From: Listeria cossartiae subsp. cossartiae
GTDB taxonomy: Bacteria > Bacillota > Bacilli > Lactobacillales > Listeriaceae
Direction of reading: 5' to 3'
Assembly: GCF_014224155.1 (NCBI RefSeq)
Contig: NZ_JAASUI010000001.1
Location: 1,054,001 to 1,118,000 of the forward strand
DNA length: 64,000 nucleotides
A model generated the notes under the pieces. It was not told the origin of the DNA. It saw only the letters and a program-made list of their open reading frames with translations, and did not search any database. The position numbers were made by a program, and so were the translations under genes. Of this stretch, positions 11,515-19,977 are shown one piece after another. How positions within the stretch are numbered: the stretch's first letter is position 1; each line of letters starts with the position of its first letter.

Positions 11515-12459
11515 ATGAAGACGATATACTTACATCATCCGATGACAATAGACGAGTGGACAGACGTGAAAAAAGTAATGGCGCTTGGTTTTTTCGATGG
11601 TGTTCATTTAGGGCATCAAGCAGTCATTAAACAAGCAAAACAAATTGCTGAACAAAAAGGCTTGCAAACGGCAGTATTAACTTTTGATCCGCATCCATCT
11701 GTCGTTTTAAGCAATATCCGCAAACAAGTAAAATATCTCACCCCGCTAGAAGATAAAGCCGAAAAAATGGCGGAGCTTGGCGTAGATATTATGTATGTAG
11801 TTCGCTTTACAACACAGTTTTCAGAAATATCCCCACAAGACTTTGTCGATAATTACCTAGTCGCTTTAAATGTGGAACACGTCGTAGCTGGTTTCGACTA
11901 TTCTTACGGTAAAAAAGGTGAAGGTAAGATGAACGATTTGGCGGGCTATGCAAAAGGTCGTTTTGAGGTTACTATAGTTGATAAACAAACAGCTGCTAGT
12001 GATAAAATAAGCTCGACCAACATTAGACGCGCCATTACAGAAGGCGAACTAGAAGTAGCGAACCAATTACTAGGCTATCCTTACACAACAAAAGGAACTG
12101 TAATCCACGGAGATAAACGAGGTAGAACAATTGGCTTTCCGACAGCGAATATTCTTGTGAATGAAGATTACTTAATTCCAAAACTTGGTGTCTATGCAGT
12201 GAAATTCCGCGTGAATGGGGAAACTCACTTAGGTATGGCTAGCATTGGCTATAATATCACGTTTAAAGACGACCAAGCACTCTCGATTGAAGTGTATATT
12301 CTGGATTTCCACCGCGAAATTTACGGCGAGGAAGCGGAAATTGAATGGTATCAATTTTTCCGTCCAGAACTTAAATTTAATGGTGTAGAAGGTCTGATTG
12401 CGCAGTTAGAAAAAGACGAACAAGATACAAGAGCTTTTTTTGCTAAATTAGAAGATTAA
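11515..12459 (+). CDS. ribF: Bifunctional riboflavin kinase / FAD synthetase
   Basis: RibF (often called RibC in Bacillus) phosphorylates riboflavin to FMN and adenylylates FMN to FAD. The N-terminal nucleotidyltransferase domain has GFFDGVHLGHQAVI and STNIRRAI. The C-terminal flavokinase domain starts near residue 185 with GTVIHGDKRGRTIGFPTANI. The 314-residue length is normal. AGAGGAG precedes ATG 11515. It has its own promoter at 11448 and is followed by the rpsO promoter, so it is probably a single-gene unit with read-through from truB. Confidence 0.95.
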   Translation: MKTIYLHHPMTIDEWTDVKKVMALGFFDGVHLGHQAVIKQAKQIAEQKGLQTAVLTFDPHPSVVLSNIRKQVKYLTPLEDKAEKMAELGVDIMYVVRFTTQFSEISPQDFVDNYLVALNVEHVVAGFDYSYGKKGEGKMNDLAGYAKGRFEVTIVDKQTAASDKISSTNIRRAITEGELEVANQLLGYPYTTKGTVIHGDKRGRTIGFPTANILVNEDYLIPKLGVYAVKFRVNGETHLGMASIGYNITFKDDQALSIEVYILDFHREIYGEEAEIEWYQFFRPELKFNGVEGLIAQLEKDEQDTRAFFAKLED

Positions 12460-12473
12460 ACGACTATTTCTGC

Positions 12474-12502
12474 TTGCTTTTAGAGGCTAAATAGTGTATC
12501 TT
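12474..12502 (+). promoter_or_regulatory. Sigma-A-type promoter for rpsO
   Basis: TTGCTT at 12474-12479 and TATCTT at 12497-12502 are spaced by 17 bases. Transcription would start near 12509, leaving an rpsO leader of about 87 bases. Confidence 0.5.
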
Positions 12503-12508
12503 TAAATC

Positions 12509-12595
12509 TGTACGAACAGAACCATTACTTGGCTTTTGCGACTCACCGACGCTTGGCTCAGTAATTGGGGATATTTTAGAAGGAGGTGGAAAGAA
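12509..12595 (+). promoter_or_regulatory. Possible S15 autoregulatory leader of rpsO
   Basis: The predicted leader can form a CTGT/ACAG mini-hairpin and a longer stem in which CCATTACT (near 12522) pairs with AGTAATTGG (near 12562), just before the AAGGAGGTGG ribosome-binding site. S15 represses its own translation through structured leaders in several bacteria. Assignment here rests on position and foldability only. Confidence 0.3.
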
Positions 12596-12865
12596 ATGGC
12601 TTTAACTCAAGAACGCAAAAATGAAATTATTGCAGAGTACCGTGTCCATGATACAGATACTGGTTCACCAGAAGTACAAATCGCTGTATTAACTGCTGAA
12701 ATCAATAGCTTAAATGAACACGTTCGCGTACACAAAAAAGATCATCACTCTTACCGTGGATTAATGAAAATGGTAGGTCACCGTCGTAACCTATTAACTT
12801 ACCTACGTAAAAAAGATGTTCAACGTTACCGCGAACTTATCAAACGTTTAGGTTTACGTCGATAA
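12596..12865 (+). CDS. rpsO: 30S ribosomal protein S15
   Basis: S15 is a primary 16S rRNA-binding protein of the small subunit platform. The 89-residue sequence carries all hallmarks: [46 protein letters not shown] and the C-terminal LIKRLGLRR. The frame is open further upstream, but AAGGAGGTGG at about 12580-12589 sets the start at ATG 12596. It has its own promoter and a strong terminator, and pnp follows, the usual rpsO-pnp pairing. Confidence 0.97.
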   Translation: MALTQERKNEIIAEYRVHDTDTGSPEVQIAVLTAEINSLNEHVRVHKKDHHSYRGLMKMVGHRRNLLTYLRKKDVQRYRELIKRLGLRR

Positions 12866-12875
12866 AAACCAGACG

Positions 12876-12908
12876 AAAGCGGGATACCAAAAGTTCCCGC
12901 TTTTTTTT
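12876..12908 (+). terminator. Rho-independent terminator after rpsO
   Basis: A 9-bp stem AAAGCGGGA / TCCCGCTTT with a loop of about ten bases is followed by eight T residues. Confidence 0.88.
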
Positions 12909-12935
12909 GAGTATTAAGTATACTAAATTTTGGAA

Positions 12936-13088
12936 AACACGCCGAAGAAACGAAACTTTATCGCATGAATCCAAAAACGTGCTTCAGAAAATCATTATTT
13001 GCAGTAGGTTTTTGGATTCATGTGTGCTTTAGAAAATCTAAAGTGTGCGTGAACATTCTTATGCATGGTAAAGTTTCTGGTTCGTGTT
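12936..13088 (+). promoter_or_regulatory. Large multi-stem leader of pnp
   Basis: Three nested pairings fill the gap before pnp. An outer stem joins 12952-12960 to 13069-13077 (GAAACTTTA/TAAAGTTTC, 9 bp perfect), with further pairs between 12936-12946 and 13081-13088. An inner stem joins 12964-12978 to 13008-13022 (15 bp perfect). A third, 7-bp hairpin lies at 13027-13043 (CTTTAGA/TCTAAAG). Together they make a multi-branch structure that ends a few bases before the ribosome-binding site. A double-stranded leader of this size would suit control by RNase III and PNPase, as known for pnp in E. coli; that mechanism is inferred here. Confidence 0.7.
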
Positions 13089-13111
13089 TCCTAAACAAAG
13101 GAGATTAAAAC

Positions 13112-15283
13112 ATGTCTGAAAAACAAGTATTCTCAACAGAATGGGCAGGTAAAACATTATCTGTTGAAGTAGGTCAATTAGCAAAACAAGCAAGTGGAGC
13201 AGCATTAATTCGTTACGGTGATACAGTCGTTTTAACAGCGGCAGTAGGTTCTAAAAAACCACGTCCAGGCGACTTTTTCCCGCTAACAGTGAACTATGAA
13301 GAAAAAATGTATTCCGTTGGTAAAGTGCCCGGTGGATTCTTAAAACGTGAAGGACGTCCAAGTGACCGTGCGACATTAACTGCGCGCCTAATCGACCGTC
13401 CAATCCGTCCATTATTTGCAGAAGGTTTCCGTAATGAAGTTCAAATTACTTCTACTGTTTTTAGTGTGGATCAAGATTGTTCTCCAGAAATGGCAGCAAT
13501 GCTTGGCTCTTCTGTTGCATTAGTTATTTCTGATATTCCATTTGAAGGACCAATCGCTGGTGTAGATGTTGGTCGTATCGACGGAAAATACGTTATTAAC
13601 CCAACAATCGAACAAGCAGAAAAAAGTGATATTAGCTTAACTGTTGCAGGAACTTATGATGCAATCAACATGGTAGAGGCTGGAGCGAAAGAAGTTTCAG
13701 AAGAAGCAATGCTTGAAGCAATCATGTTTGGTCATGAAGAAATTAAACGTCTTTGTGAATTCCAACAACAAATCATCGCTGCTGTAGGTAAAGAAAAACG
13801 CGAAATCGAACTTTTCGTAAGCGATCCTGAACTTGAAGCAGAAGTAAAAGCAGCAAGCGAAGGCAAAATGAAAACTGCTATCAAAACAGAAGAGAAAAAA
13901 GCGCGTGAAGCAGCAATTGAAGATGTAAAAGAAGAAATTTTAGAAAGCTATAAAGCGAAAGAATTAGAAAATGAATCCGAAATTCTTAGCGAAGTAGCTC
14001 ATATTCTTGAAATGATTGAAAAAGACGAAATGCGTCGCCTTATTTCTCAAGATAAAATCCGTCCAGATGGCCGTAAAGTAAACGAAATTCGCCCACTTTC
14101 TTCTGAAGTTGGCATGCTTCCTCGTGTCCATGGTTCTGGTTTATTCACTCGTGGCCAAACACAAGCTCTAAGCGTATGTACACTGGCACCGCTTCGTGAA
14201 CACCAAATCATTGATGGTTTAGGAACAGAAGAATATAAACGCTTTATGCATCATTACAATTTCCCACAATTCAGTGTTGGGGAAACTGGGCCTCGTCGTG
14301 CTCCGGGCCGTCGTGAAATCGGTCACGGTGCCTTAGGTGAACGTGCGCTTCAATATGTTATTCCTTCCGAAGAGGAATTCCCGTACACAATCCGTTTAGT
14401 ATCAGAAGTTCTTGAATCAAACGGATCTAGTTCTCAAGCAAGTATTTGTGGTTCTACACTTGCAATGCTTGACGCTGGTGTTCCAATTAAAGCGCCAGTT
14501 GCAGGTATCGCGATGGGTCTTGTTAAACTTGGCGATGACTACACAATCCTTTCTGATATCCAAGGTATGGAAGATCACTTTGGCGATATGGACTTTAAAG
14601 TTGCTGGTACAAAAGACGGTATTACAGCACTTCAAATGGACATCAAAATCGATGGCTTGAGCCGTCAAATTTTGGACGAAGCATTAACGCAAGCAAAAGA
14701 AGGTCGCTTACACATTCTAGAACACTTAACTAGCACAATTAGCGAACCTCGTGAAGAACTTTCTGCTTATGCTCCAAAAATTATTACGCTTAACATCAAA
14801 CCAGAGAAAATCAAAGACGTTATCGGACCTGGTGGAAAACAAATCAATGCTATCATTGAAGAAACTGGCGTAAAAATCGATATCGAACAAGATGGTACAG
14901 TTTACATTGCTTCTCAAGATCAAGCAATGAACCGTAAAGCTATTGCTATCATTGAAGACATCGTTCGTGAAGTAGTAGTGGGAGAAGTTTACACTGGTAA
15001 AGTTCGTCGTATCGAAAAATTTGGCGCATTTGTTGAATTATTCAAAGGTACAGACGGTTTAGTTCATATTTCTGAATTAGCGCATGAACGCGTTGGTAAA
15101 GTAGAAGATATTCTAAAACTTGGCGATGAAGTTACAGTGAAAGTTATCGAAGTAGACCAACAAGGTCGCGTTAACTTATCACGTAAAGCTTTGCTTGAGA
15201 AAAAAGAACAACCAGAAGGCGACAAAAAACCACAAGCAGAGAAAAAATTCTACCCAAAAACGAAAAAACCAGAATCTAAATAA
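13112..15283 (+). CDS. pnp: Polynucleotide phosphorylase
   Basis: PNPase degrades RNA 3' to 5' by phosphorolysis and is a main exoribonuclease of Firmicutes. The 723-residue protein contains two RNase PH-like domains ([25 protein letters not shown] in the first; [14 protein letters not shown] and [21 protein letters not shown] in the second) joined by an all-helical linker. A KH domain ([21 protein letters not shown]) and an S1 domain ([28 protein letters not shown]) follow. The start ATG has AAAGGAG upstream. It is a single gene between the rpsO terminator and its own terminator, behind the folded leader at 12936-13088. Confidence 0.97.
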   Translation: MSEKQVFSTEWAGKTLSVEVGQLAKQASGAALIRYGDTVVLTAAVGSKKPRPGDFFPLTVNYEEKMYSVGKVPGGFLKREGRPSDRATLTARLIDRPIRPLFAEGFRNEVQITSTVFSVDQDCSPEMAAMLGSSVALVISDIPFEGPIAGVDVGRIDGKYVINPTIEQAEKSDISLTVAGTYDAINMVEAGAKEVSEEAMLEAIMFGHEEIKRLCEFQQQIIAAVGKEKREIELFVSDPELEAEVKAASEGKMKTAIKTEEKKAREAAIEDVKEEILESYKAKELENESEILSEVAHILEMIEKDEMRRLISQDKIRPDGRKVNEIRPLSSEVGMLPRVHGSGLFTRGQTQALSVCTLAPLREHQIIDGLGTEEYKRFMHHYNFPQFSVGETGPRRAPGRREIGHGALGERALQYVIPSEEEFPYTIRLVSEVLESNGSSSQASICGSTLAMLDAGVPIKAPVAGIAMGLVKLGDDYTILSDIQGMEDHFGDMDFKVAGTKDGITALQMDIKIDGLSRQILDEALTQAKEGRLHILEHLTSTISEPREELSAYAPKIITLNIKPEKIKDVIGPGGKQINAIIEETGVKIDIEQDGTVYIASQDQAMNRKAIAIIEDIVREVVVGEVYTGKVRRIEKFGAFVELFKGTDGLVHISELAHERVGKVEDILKLGDEVTVKVIEVDQQGRVNLSRKALLEKKEQPEGDKKPQAEKKFYPKTKKPESK

Positions 15284-15286
15284 TAC

Positions 15287-15320
15287 AAAAAGCAAGTAGC
15301 CTTAGCTACTTGCTTTTTTT
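15287..15320. terminator. Bidirectional terminator between pnp and the rsgA-like gene
   Basis: AAAAAGCAAGTAGC, loop CTTA, then GCTACTTGCTTTTTTT gives a 14-bp stem with A and T runs on opposite flanks, so it can end transcripts from both convergent genes. Confidence 0.9.
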
Positions 15321-15321
15321 A

Positions 15322-16362
15322 CTATTTTTTTGGTCGAGTTTTACTATGTGTGCGCATTGATTTTTTAATAACTTTCCAGCGGTCGCGTTCTTGTCTAGCA
15401 AGAGCGGGACTGTTTTTTCGTGCATGGTAAGCCATTTCACGCTGCAATTTTAACCAATTTTCGTAATGTTGCATCGATAAACGACCATCTTCTAAAGCAG
15501 CTTGTACAGCGCAACCAGGCTCTTGTGTATGGGAACAATCATGAAAACGACAGCCTTCAGCAAGCTCCTCCACATCTGAAAAAGTGGTTTCCAATCCAGC
15601 TTGATTCAAACCAATCCCGAATTCGCGCATTCCTGGCGTATCAATAACAATCCAACCATTATTTAGCAAATGCATTTCTCGGTGTGTCGTAGTATGTTTT
15701 CCTTTACTATCATCTTCCCGAATACCAGCAGTTTTCATCAAATCAGTACCAGCAAGCGAATTAATAAAAGAAGATTTACCAACACCAGAAGAACCGAGTA
15801 AAACAAGAGTGCTATTCGGCTTCAAATCGCGTTCTAACGCTTCAAAACCATTGTGCGACAAATTATCCACATAATACGCTGGGACGCCATATGCGACAGT
15901 TTCGAGCTGCTGAGCGTAGGGCGATAGATCTTCCGCTAAATCGGCTTTCGTCAAAATGATAATCGGCGTAGCGCCACTATCCCAAGCAACCGTTAAATAG
16001 CGTTCTAAGCGATTTAAATTAAAATCATGATTCAAACTCATCACAATAAGCGCATAGTCAAAATTCGCCGCAATCAATTGTTCCTCAGAATCTTTATTCA
16101 TTCGAGAAAAGACTGTTTTCCGTTCTAACACGGATAAGATTTGCGCGTCACTGCTCACTTCGACAAAATCGCCAACAGCAGGCAGGGCAGTGGTGGATAA
16201 TTCATAAAAATTCCCACGTTTAAGGGAGGTTAAAAATTCCCCGTTTTCAGTAACTACTCGGTAATAATCTCTAAATACCGCAGTAACTCTGCCGTAAGAG
16301 GATGTAGTAGCTATTTCTTGTTCATTAAAAAAATGCGTGAAACCATATTTTTCTAGTATCAA
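15322..16362 (-). CDS. RsgA/EngC-type circularly permuted ribosomal GTPase
   Basis: This 346-residue protein has the permuted G-motif order that defines the RsgA (YjeQ/YloQ) family: G4 (ILTKAD) precedes G1 (LGSSGVGKSS) and G3 (DTPGMRE). An N-terminal OB-fold and a C-terminal zinc knuckle (CRFHDCSHTQEPGC) complete the family layout. RsgA acts in late 30S assembly. The usual Firmicute rsgA lies next to prkC and stp; here the gene stands alone between pnp and yqzC-like genes, so it may be a second, divergent copy. The start is TTG 16362 with AAGGAG at good spacing; no nearby ATG fits. Confidence 0.85.
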   Translation of the reverse strand: MILEKYGFTHFFNEQEIATTSSYGRVTAVFRDYYRVVTENGEFLTSLKRGNFYELSTTALPAVGDFVEVSSDAQILSVLERKTVFSRMNKDSEEQLIAANFDYALIVMSLNHDFNLNRLERYLTVAWDSGATPIIILTKADLAEDLSPYAQQLETVAYGVPAYYVDNLSHNGFEALERDLKPNSTLVLLGSSGVGKSSFINSLAGTDLMKTAGIREDDSKGKHTTTHREMHLLNNGWIVIDTPGMREFGIGLNQAGLETTFSDVEELAEGCRFHDCSHTQEPGCAVQAALEDGRLSMQHYENWLKLQREMAYHARKNSPALARQERDRWKVIKKSMRTHSKTRPKK

Positions 16363-16483
16363 TTTTTCCGCTCCTTTGTTGTAGGGAGCATTCTATAGGT
16401 AAAATACCCCCGTTTTAATTATGAGGTTATTCATTTTTACATTTTCCATAATTCATCATCCTTTCTTTCTTAAATAATAACAT

Positions 16484-16521
16484 AAAAAAGGAAACAAGCT
16501 CTATACTTGTTTCCTTTTTTT
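16484..16521. terminator. Bidirectional terminator downstream of the yqzC-like gene
   Basis: A long stem AAAAAAGGAAACAAG / CTTGTTTCCTTTTTTT with a 7-base loop. On the minus strand it ends the yqzD/yqzC-like transcript and separates it from the rsgA-like gene. Confidence 0.82.
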
Positions 16522-16524
16522 CGA

Positions 16525-17004
16525 TTAATTTTTATGTGCTAAAATTTTAGCGATTGTTTCATAGCTCATATCGCTTTTGATAGTGTAGCTACCATCACGA
16601 ATGTACTTTTCATAATTGTTATCACGTAAGTATTTATCAAAATCGGAAGAACTCTTAACAATACCATTTGCTTGAAGTTCGTCGCCAGCTTTAGAAGACG
16701 GATCTCCGCTAGAAATTGTCAAAGTATAACTTTTAACTTTTTTAGCTTCTTCAGCTTTCTTTTTAGCAGCTTCGTCCGCTTTTTTCTTCGCTTCAGTTTC
16801 TTTTGCTTTTGCTACTTCTTGCTCAGCTAATAATTTTTCGTATTTTGTTTTCCATGTGCTTGAATTTTCATCAGAACCAGCTTTTGTTGATGCGGCTTTT
16901 GTTTCATCTGCTTTAGTCTGAGTTGAGAAAAACTGATTGTAAACCAGTAAGACAACGGCAGATATTAAGAAACCTAACGCCAACATCCGTAAGTTTTTCT
17001 TCAC
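16525..17004 (-). CDS. Membrane-anchored protein with MltG-like N-terminal domain (YqzC type)
   Basis: The 159-residue product has one N-terminal membrane segment (about residues 7-25), then a charged, lysine- and alanine-rich coiled-coil stretch (about 50-92). Its C-terminal domain has the pattern LTISSGDPSSKAGDELQ, GIVKSSSDFDKYLRDN, DGSYTIKSDMSYETIAKIL. That pattern resembles the LysM-like N-terminal domain of the endolytic transglycosylase MltG (YceG), but the catalytic domain is absent. So it is likely a surface-side cell-wall protein without lytic activity, by inference. GTG is the start, preceded by AAAGGAGGAG. Position next to rpmG matches yqzC of Bacillus. Confidence 0.65.
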   Translation of the reverse strand: MKKNLRMLALGFLISAVVLLVYNQFFSTQTKADETKAASTKAGSDENSSTWKTKYEKLLAEQEVAKAKETEAKKKADEAAKKKAEEAKKVKSYTLTISSGDPSSKAGDELQANGIVKSSSDFDKYLRDNNYEKYIRDGSYTIKSDMSYETIAKILAHKN

Positions 17005-17031
17005 AGATAGGCTCCTCCTTTAAAATTTAAA

Positions 17032-17388
17032 TCAATGTTTTAAATATTCTTCAATGATTTGTTCCACTTCTTCTTTAGGCAATGATGACTGTTCAGCAAT
17101 CTCTGATGTTACGATTCCAGAAGTATAAAGTGTAATCACTTGTTTTTTCATCAATTCGCGAACTTTCGGGCTATCAGGTACTTGTTCAGCCTCAACGATA
17201 GGAGTATCCATTTTCATTGCTTTTTCTAGTTCAGTGACGCGTTGTTTTAGTTCAAAGTTTTCTTGCATCCACTGAGCAGCAACATCTTCCAGTTCTTTTT
17301 CTAATTGTTTATTGTCGCCTTTTTGAAGAAATGAGATAACAAACAGCGCAATAGCAGCAATTAGTAAGATAATTATGACTGTGGTCAT
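17032..17388 (-). CDS. Small membrane protein with coiled coil and HTH-like tail (YqzD type)
   Basis: This 118-residue protein begins with a single hydrophobic segment (VIIILLIAAIALFVISFL), followed by a predicted coiled coil (about 22-58) rich in E, K and Q. The C-terminal part, ITLYTSGIVTSEIAEQSSLPKEEVEQII, looks like a helix-turn-helix but no DNA-binding role is shown. An upstream in-frame extension is unlikely; ATG 17388 is used with AGAGGTG upstream. It lies 27 bases before the yqzC-like gene and is divergent from rpmG, the same arrangement as Bacillus yqzD. Function unknown. Confidence 0.65.
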   Translation of the reverse strand: MTTVIIILLIAAIALFVISFLQKGDNKQLEKELEDVAAQWMQENFELKQRVTELEKAMKMDTPIVEAEQVPDSPKVRELMKKQVITLYTSGIVTSEIAEQSSLPKEEVEQIIEEYLKH

Positions 17389-17506
17389 GGGTTTTATACA
17401 CACCTCTCTTCCATAAACTCTACTACTAGTTATAGCATAATTTACCTTAAAACACCATCCGAAATAAGGTTTTGTAAAGAAAATAAAAAGAAAATGCATA
17501 GAGTCC

Positions 17507-17535
17507 TTGCAACAACTCTTTAAAAATGATATTAT
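17507..17535 (+). promoter_or_regulatory. Sigma-A-type promoter for rpmG
   Basis: TTGCAA at 17507-17512, 17-base spacer, TATTAT at 17530-17535. Transcription would begin about 40 bases before rpmG. Confidence 0.7.
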
Positions 17536-17585
17536 TATACAGGTTTAGTAAATAAATTCGTCAGTCGGAGTTGGAGGGAAAAATA

Positions 17586-17735
17586 ATGCGCGTTAATATT
17601 ACTTTAGAATGCACTGAATGCGGTGATCGTAATTATATCACTACTAAAAATAAGCGTGAAAATCCGGAACGTATTGAATTAAAAAAATATTGTCCAAGAT
17701 TGCGCCGTGTAACTTTACACCGCGAAACTAAGTAA
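17586..17735 (+). CDS. rpmG: 50S ribosomal protein L33 (zinc-ligand-poor form)
   Basis: L33 is a small large-subunit protein near the E site. The 49-residue product reads [17 protein letters not shown] and ends TLHRETK, both classic for L33. A zinc-binding L33 has two CxxC pairs. Here only C9 and C12 form a pair, and the second site has a single Cys36 followed by PRL, so the metal site is incomplete. Listeria and Bacillus carry more than one L33, and this is probably the zinc-independent form. GGAGGG precedes the ATG. It has its own promoter and terminator. Confidence 0.94.
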   Translation: MRVNITLECTECGDRNYITTKNKRENPERIELKKYCPRLRRVTLHRETK

Positions 17736-17766
17736 GCAGCAGGATCTCCATTCTGTTGCTTTTTTT
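17735..17766 (+). terminator. Terminator after rpmG
   Basis: AGCAGCAG (17735-17742) pairs with CTGTTGCT (17753-17760, one G-U pair) around a ten-base loop and is followed by a run of T. Confidence 0.82.
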
Positions 17767-17789
17767 ATTAGACAAAGGGGGAAGTCAAG

Positions 17790-18329
17790 ATGGAAGACAA
17801 ACGCCTAATTCGAGAAAAGATTTTACGGAATTTAAACAGCATCGATAAAGTAGAACATCGCGAACGTTCTATTAAATTAGCAGAAAAACTATTCTTATTA
17901 CCAGAATGGAGAAATGCACAGGTTATTGGTATAACTTTGGCAAGACATCCTGAAATTGAAACAGAAACAATCATTTTACAAGCCAAAAAAGAAGGCAAGA
18001 CCGTTTTAATTCCAAAAACATATTACCCAAGCAGAAAAATGGAATTTAAAAAGATGGATTCTGTACATCCGCTTGTAAAAACTAAATTTGGCATTTTGGA
18101 GCCTAACGAACTAGCGGAAACGATTGAGAAGGAAGCGATAGATTTATTAATTGTGCCTGGAGTTGCTTTTAATGAAGAGCATTATCGAATCGGTTTTGGC
18201 GGTGGTTTTTATGATAGGTTCTTAGTGGATTTCCAAGGCCCAACAGTATCTTTATACTTGTATGAACAAAAAATGGATTTTGCGCCGGAAAGCCATGATA
18301 AACCAGTTTCTATTCTAATTGAAGGATAA
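17790..18329 (+). CDS. fthC: 5-formyltetrahydrofolate cyclo-ligase
   Basis: This enzyme (YqgN, MTHFS) converts 5-formyl-THF to 5,10-methenyl-THF with ATP and so recycles a stored folate. The 179-residue protein shows the N-terminal KRLIREKILRNL pattern and the C-terminal signature LIVPGVAFNEEHYRIGFGGGFYDRFL. AAAGGGGGAAG precedes the ATG. Together with gcvT and folD in this window it feeds the one-carbon pool. It follows the rpmG terminator and precedes the gluP terminator region. Confidence 0.92.
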   Translation: MEDKRLIREKILRNLNSIDKVEHRERSIKLAEKLFLLPEWRNAQVIGITLARHPEIETETIILQAKKEGKTVLIPKTYYPSRKMEFKKMDSVHPLVKTKFGILEPNELAETIEKEAIDLLIVPGVAFNEEHYRIGFGGGFYDRFLVDFQGPTVSLYLYEQKMDFAPESHDKPVSILIEG

Positions 18330-18352
18330 CGAAAAATAATTCTATAGAAAAT

Positions 18353-18383
18353 AGGGTGGATTGTTTACAACACCCTTTTTTTT
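18353..18383 (+). terminator. Terminator between fthC and gluP
   Basis: GGGTG/CACCC with an inner TTG/CAA pairing, followed by eight T residues. It ends the fthC transcript. Confidence 0.75.
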
Positions 18384-18426
18384 GCGTATAGTAGTAAATA
18401 TAATTTGTAATGAAAGCAGGGATTTT

Positions 18427-19965
18427 TTGAGCTTCCAAGAACAATATGTCTTCTGGCGCCTAACTAATTATTTCTTGGGTGTTGAAAAATACCGTTTAAT
18501 CCATCTTCATGAGGAAAAACAAGAACTTTGGTTGGAAAATACAAGCCAGAAAAAAAGACCAGTCATTCGTATCCAAATGAAAGAACTAAGTTGGGCTAAT
18601 GTAGTGGAACGCGATGTGACACATACTTTACATGTTACTGAAAATCTTCGTAAGCAAATGGGGCGCTTGAAACTGCCTCTTGTGAATATTTATATAGCAC
18701 CATTTGAACCAATGGGTGATATTTCGCCTTTTTTTGGACAGGCAATTGCATCTCCAAACGAAAAAGTGAAACTAGAAAATATTTTACTAGCGAACGAACA
18801 GATGAGAGAGCATCTAGATATACTTATAGAAACTTTAGAATTACCCGAAGAAGCGTTTGTTCTTCCAGATGAAATAACAAAAGAACTAGTGGCCAAAGAG
18901 CGAGAGCAAGTAATCACGTACATTACTACGAAAGTGAATGAAGAACAAAAAGTTGCCAGAAACTCCAAGCCAATCATTACGTATACGTTCATCGGCCTTT
19001 TAATCGCAGCGTTCTTGTGGCTTGCTTTTCAAGGCGGAACAACGAATTCATTTAACTTAATTAAATGGGGCGGGAAATTCAATCCACTTATTTATGCCGG
19101 TGAATGGTGGCGCTTTATTTCGCCAATATTTCTCCACAGCGGATTAATACACCTAGCCTCCAACGCAGTTATGTTATACATTGTCGGGGCATGGGCAGAG
19201 CGGCTTTATGGCAAATGGCGTTATGTTTTGATTCTCCTATTAGGTGGGATTTGTGGGAATATAGCCAGTTTTGCACTAAATATGAATTTATCTGTTGGTG
19301 CTAGTACTGCTGTGTTCGCTGTAATGGGCGCGTTACTGTATTTAGTAGTATTGAAACCAAATCTTTATGCGAGAACGATTGGAGTTAGTATCGCATCGCT
19401 TGTCGCAATCAATTTACTTATTGATGTGTTTTCTACGCAAATTGATATTGCTGGACATATTGGCGGATTAGTTGGCGGTTTCTTACTCGCAGGAGCGTTA
19501 TCATTACCAAAGCAATTTTTCCATTGGCGCCGACTTGCATATGGTATTTCTTTATTGGCGGTAGCTATTTTATTTCTGTATTTTGGCTATCAAAAAGGAG
19601 AGAAACCATACGATCCAATGCAAGCTAACGTAGCTGTACAACAATATCTACAAGAACAAAATGAAAAAGAAGCAACGAAAATTACCGATACTTTAATTGC
19701 AAGCGGAAGCGCTGATGGCTATTCTTATACGTATGCTGCATCTATGGCTTTGCAAAACAAGCAAGTAGATAAAGCAGAAGCGATGGCTAAAGAAGCAATT
19801 AGTATGGATAAAGACATCCCAGAAGCTCATTATTATTTATCCGTCTGCTATAGAATAAAGGGTGATATACCTAATGCAATCAAAGAAGCAAACAGCGCCA
19901 GACAATTATCAAGCAATCCATTTTTTGATTCTTATTACGATGAGTTAGAAAAAAACAAAGAATAA
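18427..19965 (+). CDS. gluP: Rhomboid-family intramembrane serine protease with TPR tail
   Basis: This 512-residue protein matches YqgP/GluP of Bacillus. An N-terminal cytosolic domain (about 1-180) precedes a rhomboid core with at least six membrane segments. The core has the loop motif EWWRFISPIFLHSGLIHLASN. The catalytic Ser293 lies in GASTAVFAVMG and His344 in AGHIGGLVGG. C-terminal helices (about 415-510) look like TPR repeats. In Bacillus it cleaves the magnesium transporter MgtE together with FtsH; substrate here is unknown. The start is a TTG at 18427 (LSFQEQYVFWRL), with AAAGCAGGGA upstream; the open frame further up crosses a terminator. yqgQ follows after 12 bases. Confidence 0.9.
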   Translation: MSFQEQYVFWRLTNYFLGVEKYRLIHLHEEKQELWLENTSQKKRPVIRIQMKELSWANVVERDVTHTLHVTENLRKQMGRLKLPLVNIYIAPFEPMGDISPFFGQAIASPNEKVKLENILLANEQMREHLDILIETLELPEEAFVLPDEITKELVAKEREQVITYITTKVNEEQKVARNSKPIITYTFIGLLIAAFLWLAFQGGTTNSFNLIKWGGKFNPLIYAGEWWRFISPIFLHSGLIHLASNAVMLYIVGAWAERLYGKWRYVLILLLGGICGNIASFALNMNLSVGASTAVFAVMGALLYLVVLKPNLYARTIGVSIASLVAINLLIDVFSTQIDIAGHIGGLVGGFLLAGALSLPKQFFHWRRLAYGISLLAVAILFLYFGYQKGEKPYDPMQANVAVQQYLQEQNEKEATKITDTLIASGSADGYSYTYAASMALQNKQVDKAEAMAKEAISMDKDIPEAHYYLSVCYRIKGDIPNAIKEANSARQLSSNPFFDSYYDELEKNKE

Positions 19966-19977
19966 GAGGTTTTTAAT

